NCBI RefSeq assembly: GCF_004010105.1
Contig: NZ_RRYE01000004.1
Span: 1 to 52,649, forward strand
Length of the DNA stretch: 52,649 nt
Reading direction: 5' to 3'
Source of the DNA: Microbacterium sp. CPCC 204701
Lineage (GTDB): Bacteria > Actinomycetota > Actinomycetes > Actinomycetales > Microbacteriaceae
A program made the position numbers and the translations under genes. The notes under the pieces were generated by a model. It was not told the DNA's origin and ran no database searches. It was given only the letters and a program-made list of their open reading frames with translations. Positions 17,088-27,000 of the stretch are shown piece by piece; the stretch's first letter is position 1, and every line of letters starts with the position of its first letter.

Positions 17088-17969
17088 TTGTCGCAGAAAC
17101 TCACGATCGTCGTGACCTGCACCGACCGCAAGTCCCTCGCTGTGCCTGAACTGAGGATGCGGCGCTCGCTACCCGACTCACCCTCCGCGGTGTCTACCTG
17201 GACTAAACGCATCGAGTCTGCTGAGCCTGTAGTTCCGCTGCGGATGCTGTACCAGGGCGATGCATGGTCGCAACTCCCTCGACTAGAGGCAGCGTCGCGC
17301 ATGGCCGGGTTCGAGCCCACCACCTACGTCGCATCCGCTGGACTCGGCCTGCGCAGGGTTTCAGCTGTTGGACCAGCCTACGGGGCAACGTTCACACCAA
17401 ACCAACCCGACTCGATCCCAGGTCCTGTAGAGCAGCAGAGGGCGTGGTGGGACGGGTTGAACGAGTGGAATGGATCCCGGGGCGAGATCCCCGAAGGAAC
17501 TCCCACGCTCTTTGTCCTCTCTCAGCGCTATGCAGATGTGCTCGCTCCGTTAGTAGCCAAGGCGGCTGTCGCGAACTCCGTGCTCGTCGTTGGCGGGTCG
17601 AGCGCCATCGCCCCTTCGCTGAGGCTCCCGGCCGACGCGAAGCTCCGATCCGCACTTGGCGGCACGCTTGGTGCGCTGAATATGCGTACCGCCGTCGCCT
17701 GGATGGAGCGACTGACGGGCCCCGTCATTGACTCGCCTCGAAATCGGGCGGCGTGGAGCACGTGGGCGGAGGGCGCTAGACGAGATGAACAGTACCGGCG
17801 CACGCCGCTCGGTGACGATGAGGTCCTTGAAGCGGTCCGGCTTATCAGAACTCAACAACCGACCATCAGTCGGACTCGCGCGCTCCGCATCCTTCGGGAC
17901 AACGGCTTCGCGTGCGAGCAAAAGCGCTTCGCGCAACTCTTCGAAAGCGCCCATGGAGGAGCATCGTGA
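17088..17969 (+). CDS. YaaA/DUF6884-like protein at the head of the dpd modification operon
   Basis: A 293-aa protein. The N-terminus [12 protein letters not shown] is the strand-then-Cys/Lys motif of YaaA/DUF6884-type proteins. Further on, [23 protein letters not shown] matches their SA-x-x-GL ... P-Y-x-x-T pattern, and [13 protein letters not shown] resembles the later strand-helix. A C-terminal helical part ([15 protein letters not shown]) resembles a small HTH. It starts at a TTG with AGGTGG upstream and ends in a GTGA overlap with the next gene. Characterised dpd clusters need a third gene, dpdC, to convert preQ0 in DNA to the amide. By elimination this gene is a candidate for that step, but I cannot confirm homology. 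Confidence 0.5.
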   Translation: MSQKLTIVVTCTDRKSLAVPELRMRRSLPDSPSAVSTWTKRIESAEPVVPLRMLYQGDAWSQLPRLEAASRMAGFEPTTYVASAGLGLRRVSAVGPAYGATFTPNQPDSIPGPVEQQRAWWDGLNEWNGSRGEIPEGTPTLFVLSQRYADVLAPLVAKAAVANSVLVVGGSSAIAPSLRLPADAKLRSALGGTLGALNMRTAVAWMERLTGPVIDSPRNRAAWSTWAEGARRDEQYRRTPLGDDEVLEAVRLIRTQQPTISRTRALRILRDNGFACEQKRFAQLFESAHGGAS

Positions 17970-19096
17970 CTCAGGAGTGGATTGAGCGACGCGCGCTGCG
18001 GGTCCTTCAGGGCGAGATCCCGCTTTACCTCTTCACGCTCGCCGCTGAGGAAGTTGATCAGGTCGCCGATGTGGCGCGCATCTCGCGTGACAAGGCCGGC
18101 AAACTCATCGGCTACCAACGACCCGAGAAGCGAAAGCACGTCAACCAGATTCAGGAGTATCTCGATGGGGATGATGTGCTCTTCCCCAACGGTTTGATCC
18201 TCGCGCTCCCACCAGAGGTGCGATTCAAGTCGAGTCGCGGGCCCGGCGTGAACGACGGGCTTGCCGTCGCAGGCACACTCGAGATACCCATCGTCAACGG
18301 GGAAGGTGGCCCCCGACCTGCATGGATTGTTGACGGTCAGCAGCGAAGCCTCGCGCTCGCGCGCACTCGCAATCGCCGCCTGCCTGTACCCGTCGCCGGG
18401 TTCGTCACCGAAGATCTCGAGATTCAGCGCGAGCAGTTCCTCCGCGTGAACACCGTGCAGCCGCTCCCCGTTGGGTTGGTGACGGAGCTTCTGCCGGAGA
18501 TTGCACGCGTCCCGTCGGCGCGTCTTTCCACCAGACAACTGCCGTCCGCACTCGTGGACATGCTCAATATGGACCCCGAATCACCCTTCTTCGGCTTGAT
18601 CCGCCGTGCGTCGACGGCGACCGAGGACCGGCCCAACGCCGTGGTGACGGACACAGGGCTTGTTGAGGCGCTGCGTGAGTCGGTCGAGTCTCCGTCTGGC
18701 GTGCTGTTCCCCTACCGGAACATCGCGGCCGGCACCACCGACACTGAAGGCATCCGGCGTACCCTTCTCGTCTACTGGACGGCAGTTAGGGAGACATTCC
18801 CTTCGGCATGGGGCAAGAGCCCGTCAGAGTCCCGCCTCATGGGGGGCGTCGGCATTCGGGCAATGGGGCGCTTGATGGAGCGCGTCATGGCACACGTCGA
18901 TGTGAACTCGGAGGATGCCGCGGCGCAGACTCGGCTCGAGATTGGACGAATAGCGCCCCAATGCCACTGGACGAGTGGCACGTGGACGGACCTCGGGCTC
19001 CCCTGGGACGAACTCCAGAACACCCCCCGACACATCAGCGCACTCTCGAACTTCCTCGCTCGCGCATATCTCGCGGAAAGGTCGGCCGCGCGATGA
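17966..19096 (+). CDS. dpdB: DGQHR-domain protein, DpdB-like (copy 1)
   Basis: A 376-aa DndB/DpdB-type protein. GYQRPEKRKHV at residues 49-59 and VDGQQRSLA with DGQQR at 123-127 form the ParB/DGQHR nucleotide-binding core; REQFLRVNTVQPLP follows. DpdB is an ATPase needed with DpdA to put preQ0 into DNA in Salmonella. The GTG at 17966 has GGAGGAG upstream and a GTGA overlap; the longer frame from 17912 is rejected. Its stop overlaps dpdA (ATGA). A second protein of identical length and identical motif positions lies just after dpdA. Which of the two is the functional DpdB cannot be told here; both may be required. Confidence 0.82.
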   Translation: MTQEWIERRALRVLQGEIPLYLFTLAAEEVDQVADVARISRDKAGKLIGYQRPEKRKHVNQIQEYLDGDDVLFPNGLILALPPEVRFKSSRGPGVNDGLAVAGTLEIPIVNGEGGPRPAWIVDGQQRSLALARTRNRRLPVPVAGFVTEDLEIQREQFLRVNTVQPLPVGLVTELLPEIARVPSARLSTRQLPSALVDMLNMDPESPFFGLIRRASTATEDRPNAVVTDTGLVEALRESVESPSGVLFPYRNIAAGTTDTEGIRRTLLVYWTAVRETFPSAWGKSPSESRLMGGVGIRAMGRLMERVMAHVDVNSEDAAAQTRLEIGRIAPQCHWTSGTWTDLGLPWDELQNTPRHISALSNFLARAYLAERSAAR

Positions 19097-20331
19097 AGTT
19101 CTTCTTCCCCGACAGCCAAGATCTCGTCAGCCCGACATACGACTTTGAGCACGATGAGTACCTTCCGACCCGTGTGAGGCAGCGCGACGACCGCTATGCG
19201 CACGAGGTCCTCGACTCCCCGCCCTATCACGGCATCCTTGTCAGCAAGGCAATCGTCGATGGAAGCGTCTCAGGGTCCGGCAAGTACACCTCGTCGCAGA
19301 GGGCGCGGCTCTACCGAATGGGTGTCCGGCGGTTCTTCCGTCTTCCCGCCGGGATCGAGACGCTCGGCGACAACGGAGCCTTCAATTACGTCGCTGAGGA
19401 GGTTCCCCCGGTAACCGTGGACGAGACCCTCGACTTCTACGAGGAGTGTGGTTTCGACGCCGGAGTGAGCGTCGACCACATCATTTTCGGCTATGAGAGT
19501 GCGGCGGGTTTGGACGACGTCGACCCCGCCTGGAGCAACCGGCGTGAACTCACACTGCAGTTGGCTTCCGACTTCCTCCGGCGCGTGGAAGAACGCGGCT
19601 CCCAGATTCAGCCTGTCGGCGCCGCGCAGGGTTGGAGTCCTGTGAGCTATGCCGACAGCGTGGCCCGTCTGCAGGAGATGGGTTACACGCGTATCGCGCT
19701 CGGAGGCATGGTCCCACTCAGAACGAAAGACGTTCTTGAGTGCCTTCAAGAGATCGACAGAGTACGCAACCCGTCAACGGAACTGCACCTGCTTGGATTG
19801 ACGCGTGTCGACGCGATGGACGAGTTCGCGAAACTCGGCGTGACGAGTTTCGACAGCACCTCACCCTTCCGACAAGCGTTCATGGACGATCGGAACAACT
19901 TCCATACACCGAACGGTGCGCACGTCGCTCTCCGCGTGCCGCAGGTGGATGGCAACCCGACTCTCCGCCGTGCAATCCTCGCGGGAACCGTCTCACAGCA
20001 AGACGCGATCGCGGCTGAGCGAAGCACACTGAAGGCGCTTCGCGCCCTGGACGGATCACGCATCGCGATCGACCGCGCTCTCGACGCCCTCGGTCATTAT
20101 GAGACTGTCGTGGGAGGCTCAAAGAAGAGCTACCTACCCGCGTATGAGCAGACGCTGGTGGCTGCTCCCTGGGAAGACTGTCGTTGCCGACTGTGCCGCA
20201 CGCACGGGGTCGAGATCGCGATCTTCCGCGGGACCGAACGCAACAAACGTCGCGGCTTCCACAACCTGACCGTCCTCGCCGCAAAGGTGGCGGCCCTCAC
20301 CGACCGGAGTTCGTCCCCTTCCCATGCCTAA
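19093..20331 (+). CDS. dpdA: DpdA, TGT-like DNA 7-deazaguanine transglycosylase
   Basis: A 412-aa homologue of tRNA-guanine transglycosylase that acts on DNA, exchanging guanine for preQ0. The first active-site Asp lies in DNGAFNY (D93, equivalent to the DSGGFQ motif of TGT), GGM at 204-206 matches the base-binding GGL loop, and the nucleophile Asp is D254 in FDSTSPFR, replacing the FDCVLPTR of tRNA enzymes. The zinc site is C363, C365, C368 and H390 (CRCRLC ... H). A DndB-like gene on each side and the preQ0 operon make the DNA role much more likely than a tRNA role. The ATG overlaps the previous stop by four bases; the frame open from 18808 is rejected. Confidence 0.92.
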   Translation: MKFFFPDSQDLVSPTYDFEHDEYLPTRVRQRDDRYAHEVLDSPPYHGILVSKAIVDGSVSGSGKYTSSQRARLYRMGVRRFFRLPAGIETLGDNGAFNYVAEEVPPVTVDETLDFYEECGFDAGVSVDHIIFGYESAAGLDDVDPAWSNRRELTLQLASDFLRRVEERGSQIQPVGAAQGWSPVSYADSVARLQEMGYTRIALGGMVPLRTKDVLECLQEIDRVRNPSTELHLLGLTRVDAMDEFAKLGVTSFDSTSPFRQAFMDDRNNFHTPNGAHVALRVPQVDGNPTLRRAILAGTVSQQDAIAAERSTLKALRALDGSRIAIDRALDALGHYETVVGGSKKSYLPAYEQTLVAAPWEDCRCRLCRTHGVEIAIFRGTERNKRRGFHNLTVLAAKVAALTDRSSSPSHA

Positions 20332-21454
20332 GCAGACCATCGTTCTCCCCGCGATCCGGATCCGACAGGGAAACCAGTTCATCTTCGCCTTCGGCATTGA
20401 TGGAAAGCGCGTGCACGAGTTCGCCGCCGTCAGTCGCGTGCACCGTACCGATCAGACGCTAGCCGGATACCAGCGACCCGAGGTTCTTTCCCACATCCGC
20501 GCAATTCGGCGATACCTCGAGACGGATGCTGCGATCCTCCCCAACGCGATCGTTCTGGCGTTCGACGATCGCGTCGAATTCAGGCCACTGGATGCCGGCG
20601 CGTCGGAGGCCGCGTACTCGACGGTTGGCCACTTGATCATTCCGGTCGATACCGGTCTTGCCGATGACGAAAAGCCCGCTTGGCTCGTCGATGGACAGCA
20701 GCGAAGCGCCGCGATTCGTGACGCTGACGTCGACGAGTTCCCCGTGGCAGCCGTCGGTTTTATCGCCAAGGACGAGGCCGAACAGCGGTCGCAGTTCATC
20801 CTGGTGAACAACACCAAGCCACTTCCGAAGGGCCTGATCCACGAACTCCTGCCGGCGACGTCGGCTGAACTCCCCGCGGCGTACGCACGTCGCCGTCTAC
20901 CGGCATCCGTGCTAAACATCCTGAACTTTGGGGTAGGCGGCGGCGAAGGCCCCTTCACCGGTCGGATCAGCACCCCAACGATGGCCACCGGCTACATTCG
21001 CGACAACAGCGTTCTCAAGATGATCGAGAACAGCCTCTACGAGGGTGCGCTCTACCAGTACCGCAACCCCGAGGACGGCACGGGCGACATTCCGTCGATC
21101 CTGATGCACCTGAATCACTTCTGGGGAGCGGTGGAGCGGGTCTTCCCACTCGAGTGGCGCCTTCCCCCGACGAAGTCGCGCCTCACCCACGGCGCTGGAA
21201 TCCAGTCTCTGGGCTATGTCATGGATTCGTTGACCGAGGGCGTACCAGCGGCGGAACTCCCAGGCCTTGGCATCGAAGAGATCCTGGTGGATCTGCGAGA
21301 GCACTGCGCCTGGACCGACGGCACGTGGAACTTCGGCCCCGACCAGGTTCGCCGATGGAACGGCATCCAGAACACCCCGAACGACGTGCGCCTGTTGACG
21401 AGCCACCTCTTGCGCGTTGTGCGGACGTCAGGATCGCTTGCTGCTCAGCGATAG
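20324..21454 (+). CDS. dpdB: DGQHR-domain protein, DpdB-like (copy 2)
   Basis: A 376-aa paralogue of the gene at 17966. GYQRPEVLSHI (residues 49-59), DGQQR (123-127) and QFILVNNTKPLP lie at the same places. The shared C-terminal pattern is CAWTDGTW ... IQNTPNDV against CHWTSGTW ... LQNTPRHI in copy 1, so the two arose by duplication. Surface sequence differs widely between them, as expected for an old duplication with division of labour, for example a heteromeric ATPase. The ATG overlaps the dpdA stop by eight bases. The stop is only 16 bases from the stop of the convergent dpdD. Confidence 0.82.
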   Translation: MPKQTIVLPAIRIRQGNQFIFAFGIDGKRVHEFAAVSRVHRTDQTLAGYQRPEVLSHIRAIRRYLETDAAILPNAIVLAFDDRVEFRPLDAGASEAAYSTVGHLIIPVDTGLADDEKPAWLVDGQQRSAAIRDADVDEFPVAAVGFIAKDEAEQRSQFILVNNTKPLPKGLIHELLPATSAELPAAYARRRLPASVLNILNFGVGGGEGPFTGRISTPTMATGYIRDNSVLKMIENSLYEGALYQYRNPEDGTGDIPSILMHLNHFWGAVERVFPLEWRLPPTKSRLTHGAGIQSLGYVMDSLTEGVPAAELPGLGIEEILVDLREHCAWTDGTWNFGPDQVRRWNGIQNTPNDVRLLTSHLLRVVRTSGSLAAQR

Positions 21455-21470
21455 GCACAGTCCCGAAGTC

Positions 21471-23597
21471 CTAGCTCGTGAGTTCGCTGATGCCAGCAGC
21501 GACCGTTCGCATCATCGACGCCGATCCGGCGCCGTCGGGGTACCTCACCAGGGCCGGTCCCGCGTTGTCCGCAATGCAACCCGTCGCCGCATGGGCCGCA
21601 CGCCGTGTCGCGACCACGATGAGATCTGAGTTTCTCGCGTGCTGCTTCAGCATCGGGCTCCCGTCCTTCTCCGATGAGGTACGAACCGTCGCTGCCGGCC
21701 ACCGCTGCGCGATCGCCTTCTCAACCCGCGCGAGAGTTCCCTCGTCCAGGCTGTAGAGCAGGATCCGAACAGCGATCGATGAATCGAGTTCGACTGCGGC
21801 GCTGTCGGGCGGGACCGGAACTGACCAGTCGAAGTCGAGTCCGACATCCGCTGTCACGAGCGCAGCGAGGTCACGGAGCGTGCCGTCGAGTCGACGCTTC
21901 TGCTGGTTCAGCGGCGAAATCAAAGTCGCGACGAAGTCGGCTCGCGCGCTGGGATCAACGGCCGGTCCCAGCGCCACGGTGTCGGCGAGGTCGAGTGCGC
22001 GCGAAGCAGTCGCGATTGCGACCCACCGCTCGGATGACGCGCGGACGTCCCCCAGGACTTCTCGATACCTCTCTGCGCTCGGTGCACCGCGAAGGAAGAC
22101 CTCTAGCAACGCACAGATCGCTGCAAGGTCGGCTGGCGCGTATCGCTCGGAGATTAGATACCGGCGAAGCAACGCTTCGGCGCTTCGAGGAGCCGGCCGC
22201 TCGAAGTCGTCCGCGTCGAGAAAACACGCGATGCCAAGGAGGAGATCATCGGTGGCCATCAAGTCGACATCGTCGATTGCGTCGGCAAACGCTCCGTCGA
22301 TAGTCGCCACGGGCGGCCAAGATGCGGCTTGATCTTGGCTGATGGCGACCGGTGCGCCAGGTCCGATCGCACGCGCCCAGTCGATCCAGGAATTGAGCGC
22401 CGGGTGTGTCTCTACCTCGACTTCAACGTCAACCTCAATCGCGGACTCGTCGTCGGCATCCGTGGCGACGCCGTCAGGCTCCGCGACACCCGCCCCGACC
22501 GCCGAGTCAGCGACTTCTTCGGCCCCTTTAGGCGGATGCGCAACCGTGGCCTCCTGTATCACGGCCACTGGCGATTCCGTCTGATCCAGATGGTTGTCCT
22601 GCTTTGCGCTCGCCAGAGGAATCGAACCGAGGATCTGCTGCAGCCGTCGTTGGACAGAATCATCGACGAACTCGTTCGACGCGAACGCGGTGATCAGGTC
22701 TGCGTCTCCACGTGCGAGGGCAACCAACCCGCCGGACGTGACCGCATCCTGATCGTGGGATCTTGCGAGTCTCGAGTCGACGAGCATAGCCACGTCAGGG
22801 TTCGCCTCACGAATCCGTTCGATGGCGTCGTCGATCCGATCCTCCGCGATCGGTGGGCCAACGTTCACTCGGGCCCAGGCCCCGAGGATGCCTTCTCGGA
22901 CGAGCCGAGGTGGCTCGGCGTACACGAGGGTTGGCAAAGAGCCATGCGCGAGGAGTTCGACATCCCTCCCCAGCCGCGCCAGCCGACGGATCTGAAGGAA
23001 TGCGACGTTCTCGTGCGAGATCCCTCCTAACGTCTCGATCTCCTGAAGGAGACGGGCGGAAGTCTCGGCGGCACCGACTGCCAACGCAAGGTCGAACTCT
23101 CGAAGCATCCGACCGATTGGCCGCGGAGGGGTCGGGTTTCGCAGAGGGATCTCATCGAGTGTTCGAACAAGGCGCCCAAGTGCCCTGTATGTCGGGCTAG
23201 CTGTCGCTGGATCCGGGCGCAGGACAAAAGTCGTGCCGTCCCCCACCAACTCGAGCACGGCTGCATCGACGGGATCCTCTGGGTTCAATCGGGCGACCCG
23301 ACCATCAAAGGGCGTCCAATTCGTCGCGGTTGCGGCCTCGAGCAAGGGCCTGATCCGGCCAGCGTGAGCGGTATCCCAGCAGATCACGTAGTAGCACGCG
23401 GCTCGCCAGGAGGCCTCTCTGCGGGGCAAGACAAGCGGGCATTCACCGCGCTTGGTCAGCGCGGCTAAGAATGGCTGGAGGGCAGCCGCGACTGCCGCAT
23501 TTGGATCTTGCCCCGGCCACGTGGTGTTCGGATCGGCGAAGAACCGGGCGGTGAACTCGTCGCCGCCAATCGGACTCACGCTGATCCGCCGATCCAT
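21471..23597 (-). CDS. dpdD: DpdD-like protein
   Basis: A 708-aa protein with no enzyme motif I can identify. It starts MDRRISVSPIGGDEFTARFF, runs through a helical, Ala/Leu/Arg-rich middle, an acidic linker near residues 380-400 (ESAIEVDVEVEVETHP), and ends with a strand-rich domain containing SDLIVVATRRAAHAATGCIAD. It is the last gene of the dpdE-F-G-H-I-J-K operon and is assigned as DpdD by synteny and elimination, since it is the one member not otherwise accounted for. The start at 23597 gives a 22-base overlap with dpdK; a GTG six codons later is an alternative. DpdD has been linked to the restriction side of the system. Confidence 0.6.
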   Translation of the reverse strand: MDRRISVSPIGGDEFTARFFADPNTTWPGQDPNAAVAAALQPFLAALTKRGECPLVLPRREASWRAACYYVICWDTAHAGRIRPLLEAATATNWTPFDGRVARLNPEDPVDAAVLELVGDGTTFVLRPDPATASPTYRALGRLVRTLDEIPLRNPTPPRPIGRMLREFDLALAVGAAETSARLLQEIETLGGISHENVAFLQIRRLARLGRDVELLAHGSLPTLVYAEPPRLVREGILGAWARVNVGPPIAEDRIDDAIERIREANPDVAMLVDSRLARSHDQDAVTSGGLVALARGDADLITAFASNEFVDDSVQRRLQQILGSIPLASAKQDNHLDQTESPVAVIQEATVAHPPKGAEEVADSAVGAGVAEPDGVATDADDESAIEVDVEVEVETHPALNSWIDWARAIGPGAPVAISQDQAASWPPVATIDGAFADAIDDVDLMATDDLLLGIACFLDADDFERPAPRSAEALLRRYLISERYAPADLAAICALLEVFLRGAPSAERYREVLGDVRASSERWVAIATASRALDLADTVALGPAVDPSARADFVATLISPLNQQKRRLDGTLRDLAALVTADVGLDFDWSVPVPPDSAAVELDSSIAVRILLYSLDEGTLARVEKAIAQRWPAATVRTSSEKDGSPMLKQHARNSDLIVVATRRAAHAATGCIADNAGPALVRYPDGAGSASMMRTVAAGISELTS

Positions 23598-24097
23598 CGA
23601 GTCCGAAGCTCGAGCCGTTGCTTCGCCGCCTCGGCCAATCCCACCTCGAACTCAAGACTCTCTTCATTTCGCTGAACGCCGTTCCAGGTGAAATTCATAG
23701 ATCCTTTCAGCACCCAGGACCAGCCGACCATCATCTTCTCGTGCAGTTCAGCGCTGGAATAGACATGGAGCGCATCGCTCACGCTGACCCGCGAGAGCCG
23801 ATCGACGAAGAGTTGGTTGTGATCTTCCTGCCGAAGCGCAACGTGCAACTGCGTCCCGCGCCTCGTGAGCGCCCCGAGCGCCTCACTAAGGGTCATCTGC
23901 GACCGTGGCTCGGCCCCCATCACGGCATCGAATTGGCGATCCGCATTGTTCAGCACCGGAATGTCTGTGACCCACCCGGAGACCAGCCAGAGCTCTTCAC
24001 TCGGCCAGCACAACTCGGAAACGATAGCCGCCGTAAGTACATCGCTAATTGCCAGGCCGTTGCGCGGCCGCGTCCGCACCATTCTCCGTCCGCTCAC
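23576..24097 (-). CDS. dpdK: DpdK, phospholipase D-like nuclease
   Basis: A 173-aa protein with a single HKD motif: H119-x-K121 (ELHEKMMVG) followed by G132-S133-M-N135 (KGSMNFTWNG), the layout of PLD-superfamily nucleases such as BfiI and Nuc, which dimerise to build one active site. Its size fits a minimal PLD nuclease. In Dpd systems DpdK is the clearest candidate for the DNA-cutting component. The ATG overlaps the dpdJ stop by four bases. Confidence 0.82.
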   Translation of the reverse strand: MSGRRMVRTRPRNGLAISDVLTAAIVSELCWPSEELWLVSGWVTDIPVLNNADRQFDAVMGAEPRSQMTLSEALGALTRRGTQLHVALRQEDHNQLFVDRLSRVSVSDALHVYSSAELHEKMMVGWSWVLKGSMNFTWNGVQRNEESLEFEVGLAEAAKQRLELRTRWIGGSA

Positions 24098-27000
24098 TGC
24101 AACTCCTCCGCGAGCGACATCTCCGCGAGCACGATGCCGTGTTTCTGACGCAGCGCGGTGACCCGCGCGTACGTCCTCAGTCCGTTTCGCTCCACCGGGG
24201 TCACGACCGCGGTCCGGACCCCCGTCGCGAGATGCGTTCGGGAGGCGTAGGGCGAACTCAAGATGACACGACCCTGTTCCTCCATCGCCCGCGAGTAGTC
24301 GTCGATCCAGTTTGGTCTCGTCACGTCGACGGTGAGCACATCTTGGGTCGTGAGTTTCTCAAGAACTCGTCGCTCGACGGTGACGTCGGATCGGTACGGA
24401 TGCCAGTGCTCGAGGCGCTGGCTGCGCGCATGCGGGCCCCGCAGCCACAGAAGCGAGAATGCTGAGTCCGCGCTCATCGCTCCGAGATCCACGCCGAGTT
24501 GGCGTTGCGAGGCGTGGTAGGCAATCGTTCTCGCGTCGATCTCAATTCCGAGCCTGGACTCCTCGCGAATCCACGCTTGGATGAGTCCGGTTACGATCTG
24601 GTCGATCCCCGGCGAGGACCCCGGTCGCAGCATCCGCGCCGCAAGCGTGGACACGAGAAGGTGAGACGGGGGTCCCTCAGACTCTGTCCACGACTCGAGC
24701 AAGTCGTGGAGCGCAGCATCCATCGCATCGATTCCGCTCGCTGCTCGGAATTCAAGGACTCCACGCGCGATGGCGCTACCAGGGGTTACCAGGGCCGCGA
24801 CGATCGTTTGCATCGCTTCGTCGACGTCCTCGGCCTCGGTCGAACCGGTTGCGCGGGTGACCGTATCCCAGAACTGACGGGGATCCTGTGCGTAGTCGCG
24901 ATGCAACTTCTCCATTAGCCCGAGGCCGCCGATCGAGGTTTCGGACACGAAGATCTGGAACTCTCGCGTTGTCGGCGAGAACTCCACGTCGACCGCAAGA
25001 TCGCCATCTTGAGCGTCCGACAGGGCTTCGGTGGTCGCGGTGAGGATGGCGTTCGCGACGGTATCCAGGAACACACGATCAAGGAGTTCTGCGGTTGCGG
25101 TCAGCGCATCATCGACGACCAGCAGGCTCGCATGCTCCTCGACGACTGACTGAACGAGCGGAGTCGCAGCCAACGCCGTCAAGGCATCGAGCGTCCTTGA
25201 TTGACCAAGCTGACCAGCATCATCGGCTCGGTACGCAACTGCGAGGAACCGCTGTAGGTCAGTCGCCCACCGCCCACGGGTGAGCCCGGTGGGAATCGAA
25301 CGGACGTCATTCGTCGCGAGGCCGGCTTGCACGAACGCGTGGAGGTACGCCTCCGTGAGCCACTGCCTCTGGAACGAGTTGGCTACATCGTCGAGGCGCG
25401 GGTCTTCCAATACGAGTCGGCGGAACAGCAACGTGCGTCCTGCAGGCGACTCCGGGAAGTCTCCGAGATAGCTGCGGCGATCAACTGGAAGCGACCCGGT
25501 AACCACCATCGCGTCGACGTCCAACTCAAACCCGAGGGCAGCAGGGCGACCTTGATGCTCATACCGCACATGCACCGGAATTCTCGAGCCATCACGATTT
25601 GTCAGTTCGCCGTCCGAACCGATAGCCATTCGGCGAACCTTGAGCGGGCCTCCCCCGACATGGAGCGCAAAGGCGCAGCGGGTGATGAGACTCGACCACA
25701 CCGAGGGTACGGGCAAGTCTGCGGGGTAGAGACTGTCCTGTGAGAACTCGAACGCCGAGCGCCACAGCGGTTGGGCGTTCGAAGTGTCGGATACTGTGTT
25801 GGGTGGAGCCACGAGTTTCAGCGCCAGTGGACGAACGACTGTGTACGTGTCGCCACTGGATGTCGACCACTCACCCAGAGCGTGGCCTTTTGACACGACG
25901 TCAGTAAGTGGGAGGTCGTTTCCGGCGGCAGGGACGGGCAGCCAGGTGCTCAAGGTGGCGTGCGCGTACCCATACCGGCGACTCACCCGCCCGGGAACAG
26001 CTTCCCGCAGAGCCTGACTGATCGGCATCGACGGCTGATCGTCTGCGAAGTTGGGCGGTAGGTCGAATGTGACATCGGGGGTGTTCAGTGCACCGAATAG
26101 CGTGTCCGTCATGAACTCTGGAAGCGGTGTCCACGGCAGTGCGCCGGCGTCACTTTGCCCCGGTAGTGGCCTCCAGTTGGACTCGAGGCGACGAAGCGCA
26201 GTGGGGATGACCGAGAGCATCAGTGAGCGGGGCTCTTCCCACAGCGCGGCATCTACCTCATCGGTTGGGAGTCGCAGAGCGCGCGAAAGATGTTCGCCAA
26301 GCTCCTCCCGCGTCGCTACGTCCTCTACGACAGCCGCAAGGAGTGAGCGAACGTCATCCGTCTTGAACCACGGCGAGTCCTTAGGCGGCGTCAGCACTTG
26401 CCGCGCGTCGGCGCCGGTCTTGCGCGATAACCAGTCGACAAGGGCATGGGTCGCCTGCATCTTGATGACAAAGCGATTGTTTATCGGCAGCGATCGTGCG
26501 TCGATTTCGGGGTCGAGGAGTTTTTCGTACGTCTGATACGCGATCCGGTCGCGACCGTAATCCGACAACACGACGACGGTCATCGGACGCATTGCGAGTC
26601 GCCGCCCTGCTCGACCGCGCCGCTGGAGAAAGGAGGCGAGATCCCGAGGGGCTTTGTGCTGGATGATTGCCCCCACTCGGGGATCGTTGAATCCAACTTC
26701 CAGGGAGGACGTCGCGACCACCACGTCGGCACCGGCATCGACCCCCGTGTCCTGCGAGGTCGTCCGCGCCACGTTGAGGGCGCGGTCCATACGGTGCAAC
26801 TGTGCGGGGAGGTCCCACGACTGACCGTCGATGTAGCGAGGACCCGCTTGCGGCGCGCCGGGTGACCGAAGACCCGCTAGCACCGCGCCTCGTGCTCTGC
26901 CTCGCGGCGCGTGTCCCTCCGCGTCGCGGAGGTTGTCATACAGACGGTTGATCGAATCGAGATCGTCTGTGAAGGCGAATGTCACGGAACCATAGGTGCC

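Noticed and set aside
18808-19092. N-terminal extension of DpdA open from 18808
   Set aside because: It overlaps the upstream DGQQR gene in another frame. The ATG at 19093 gives an ATGA overlap and a natural N-terminus.
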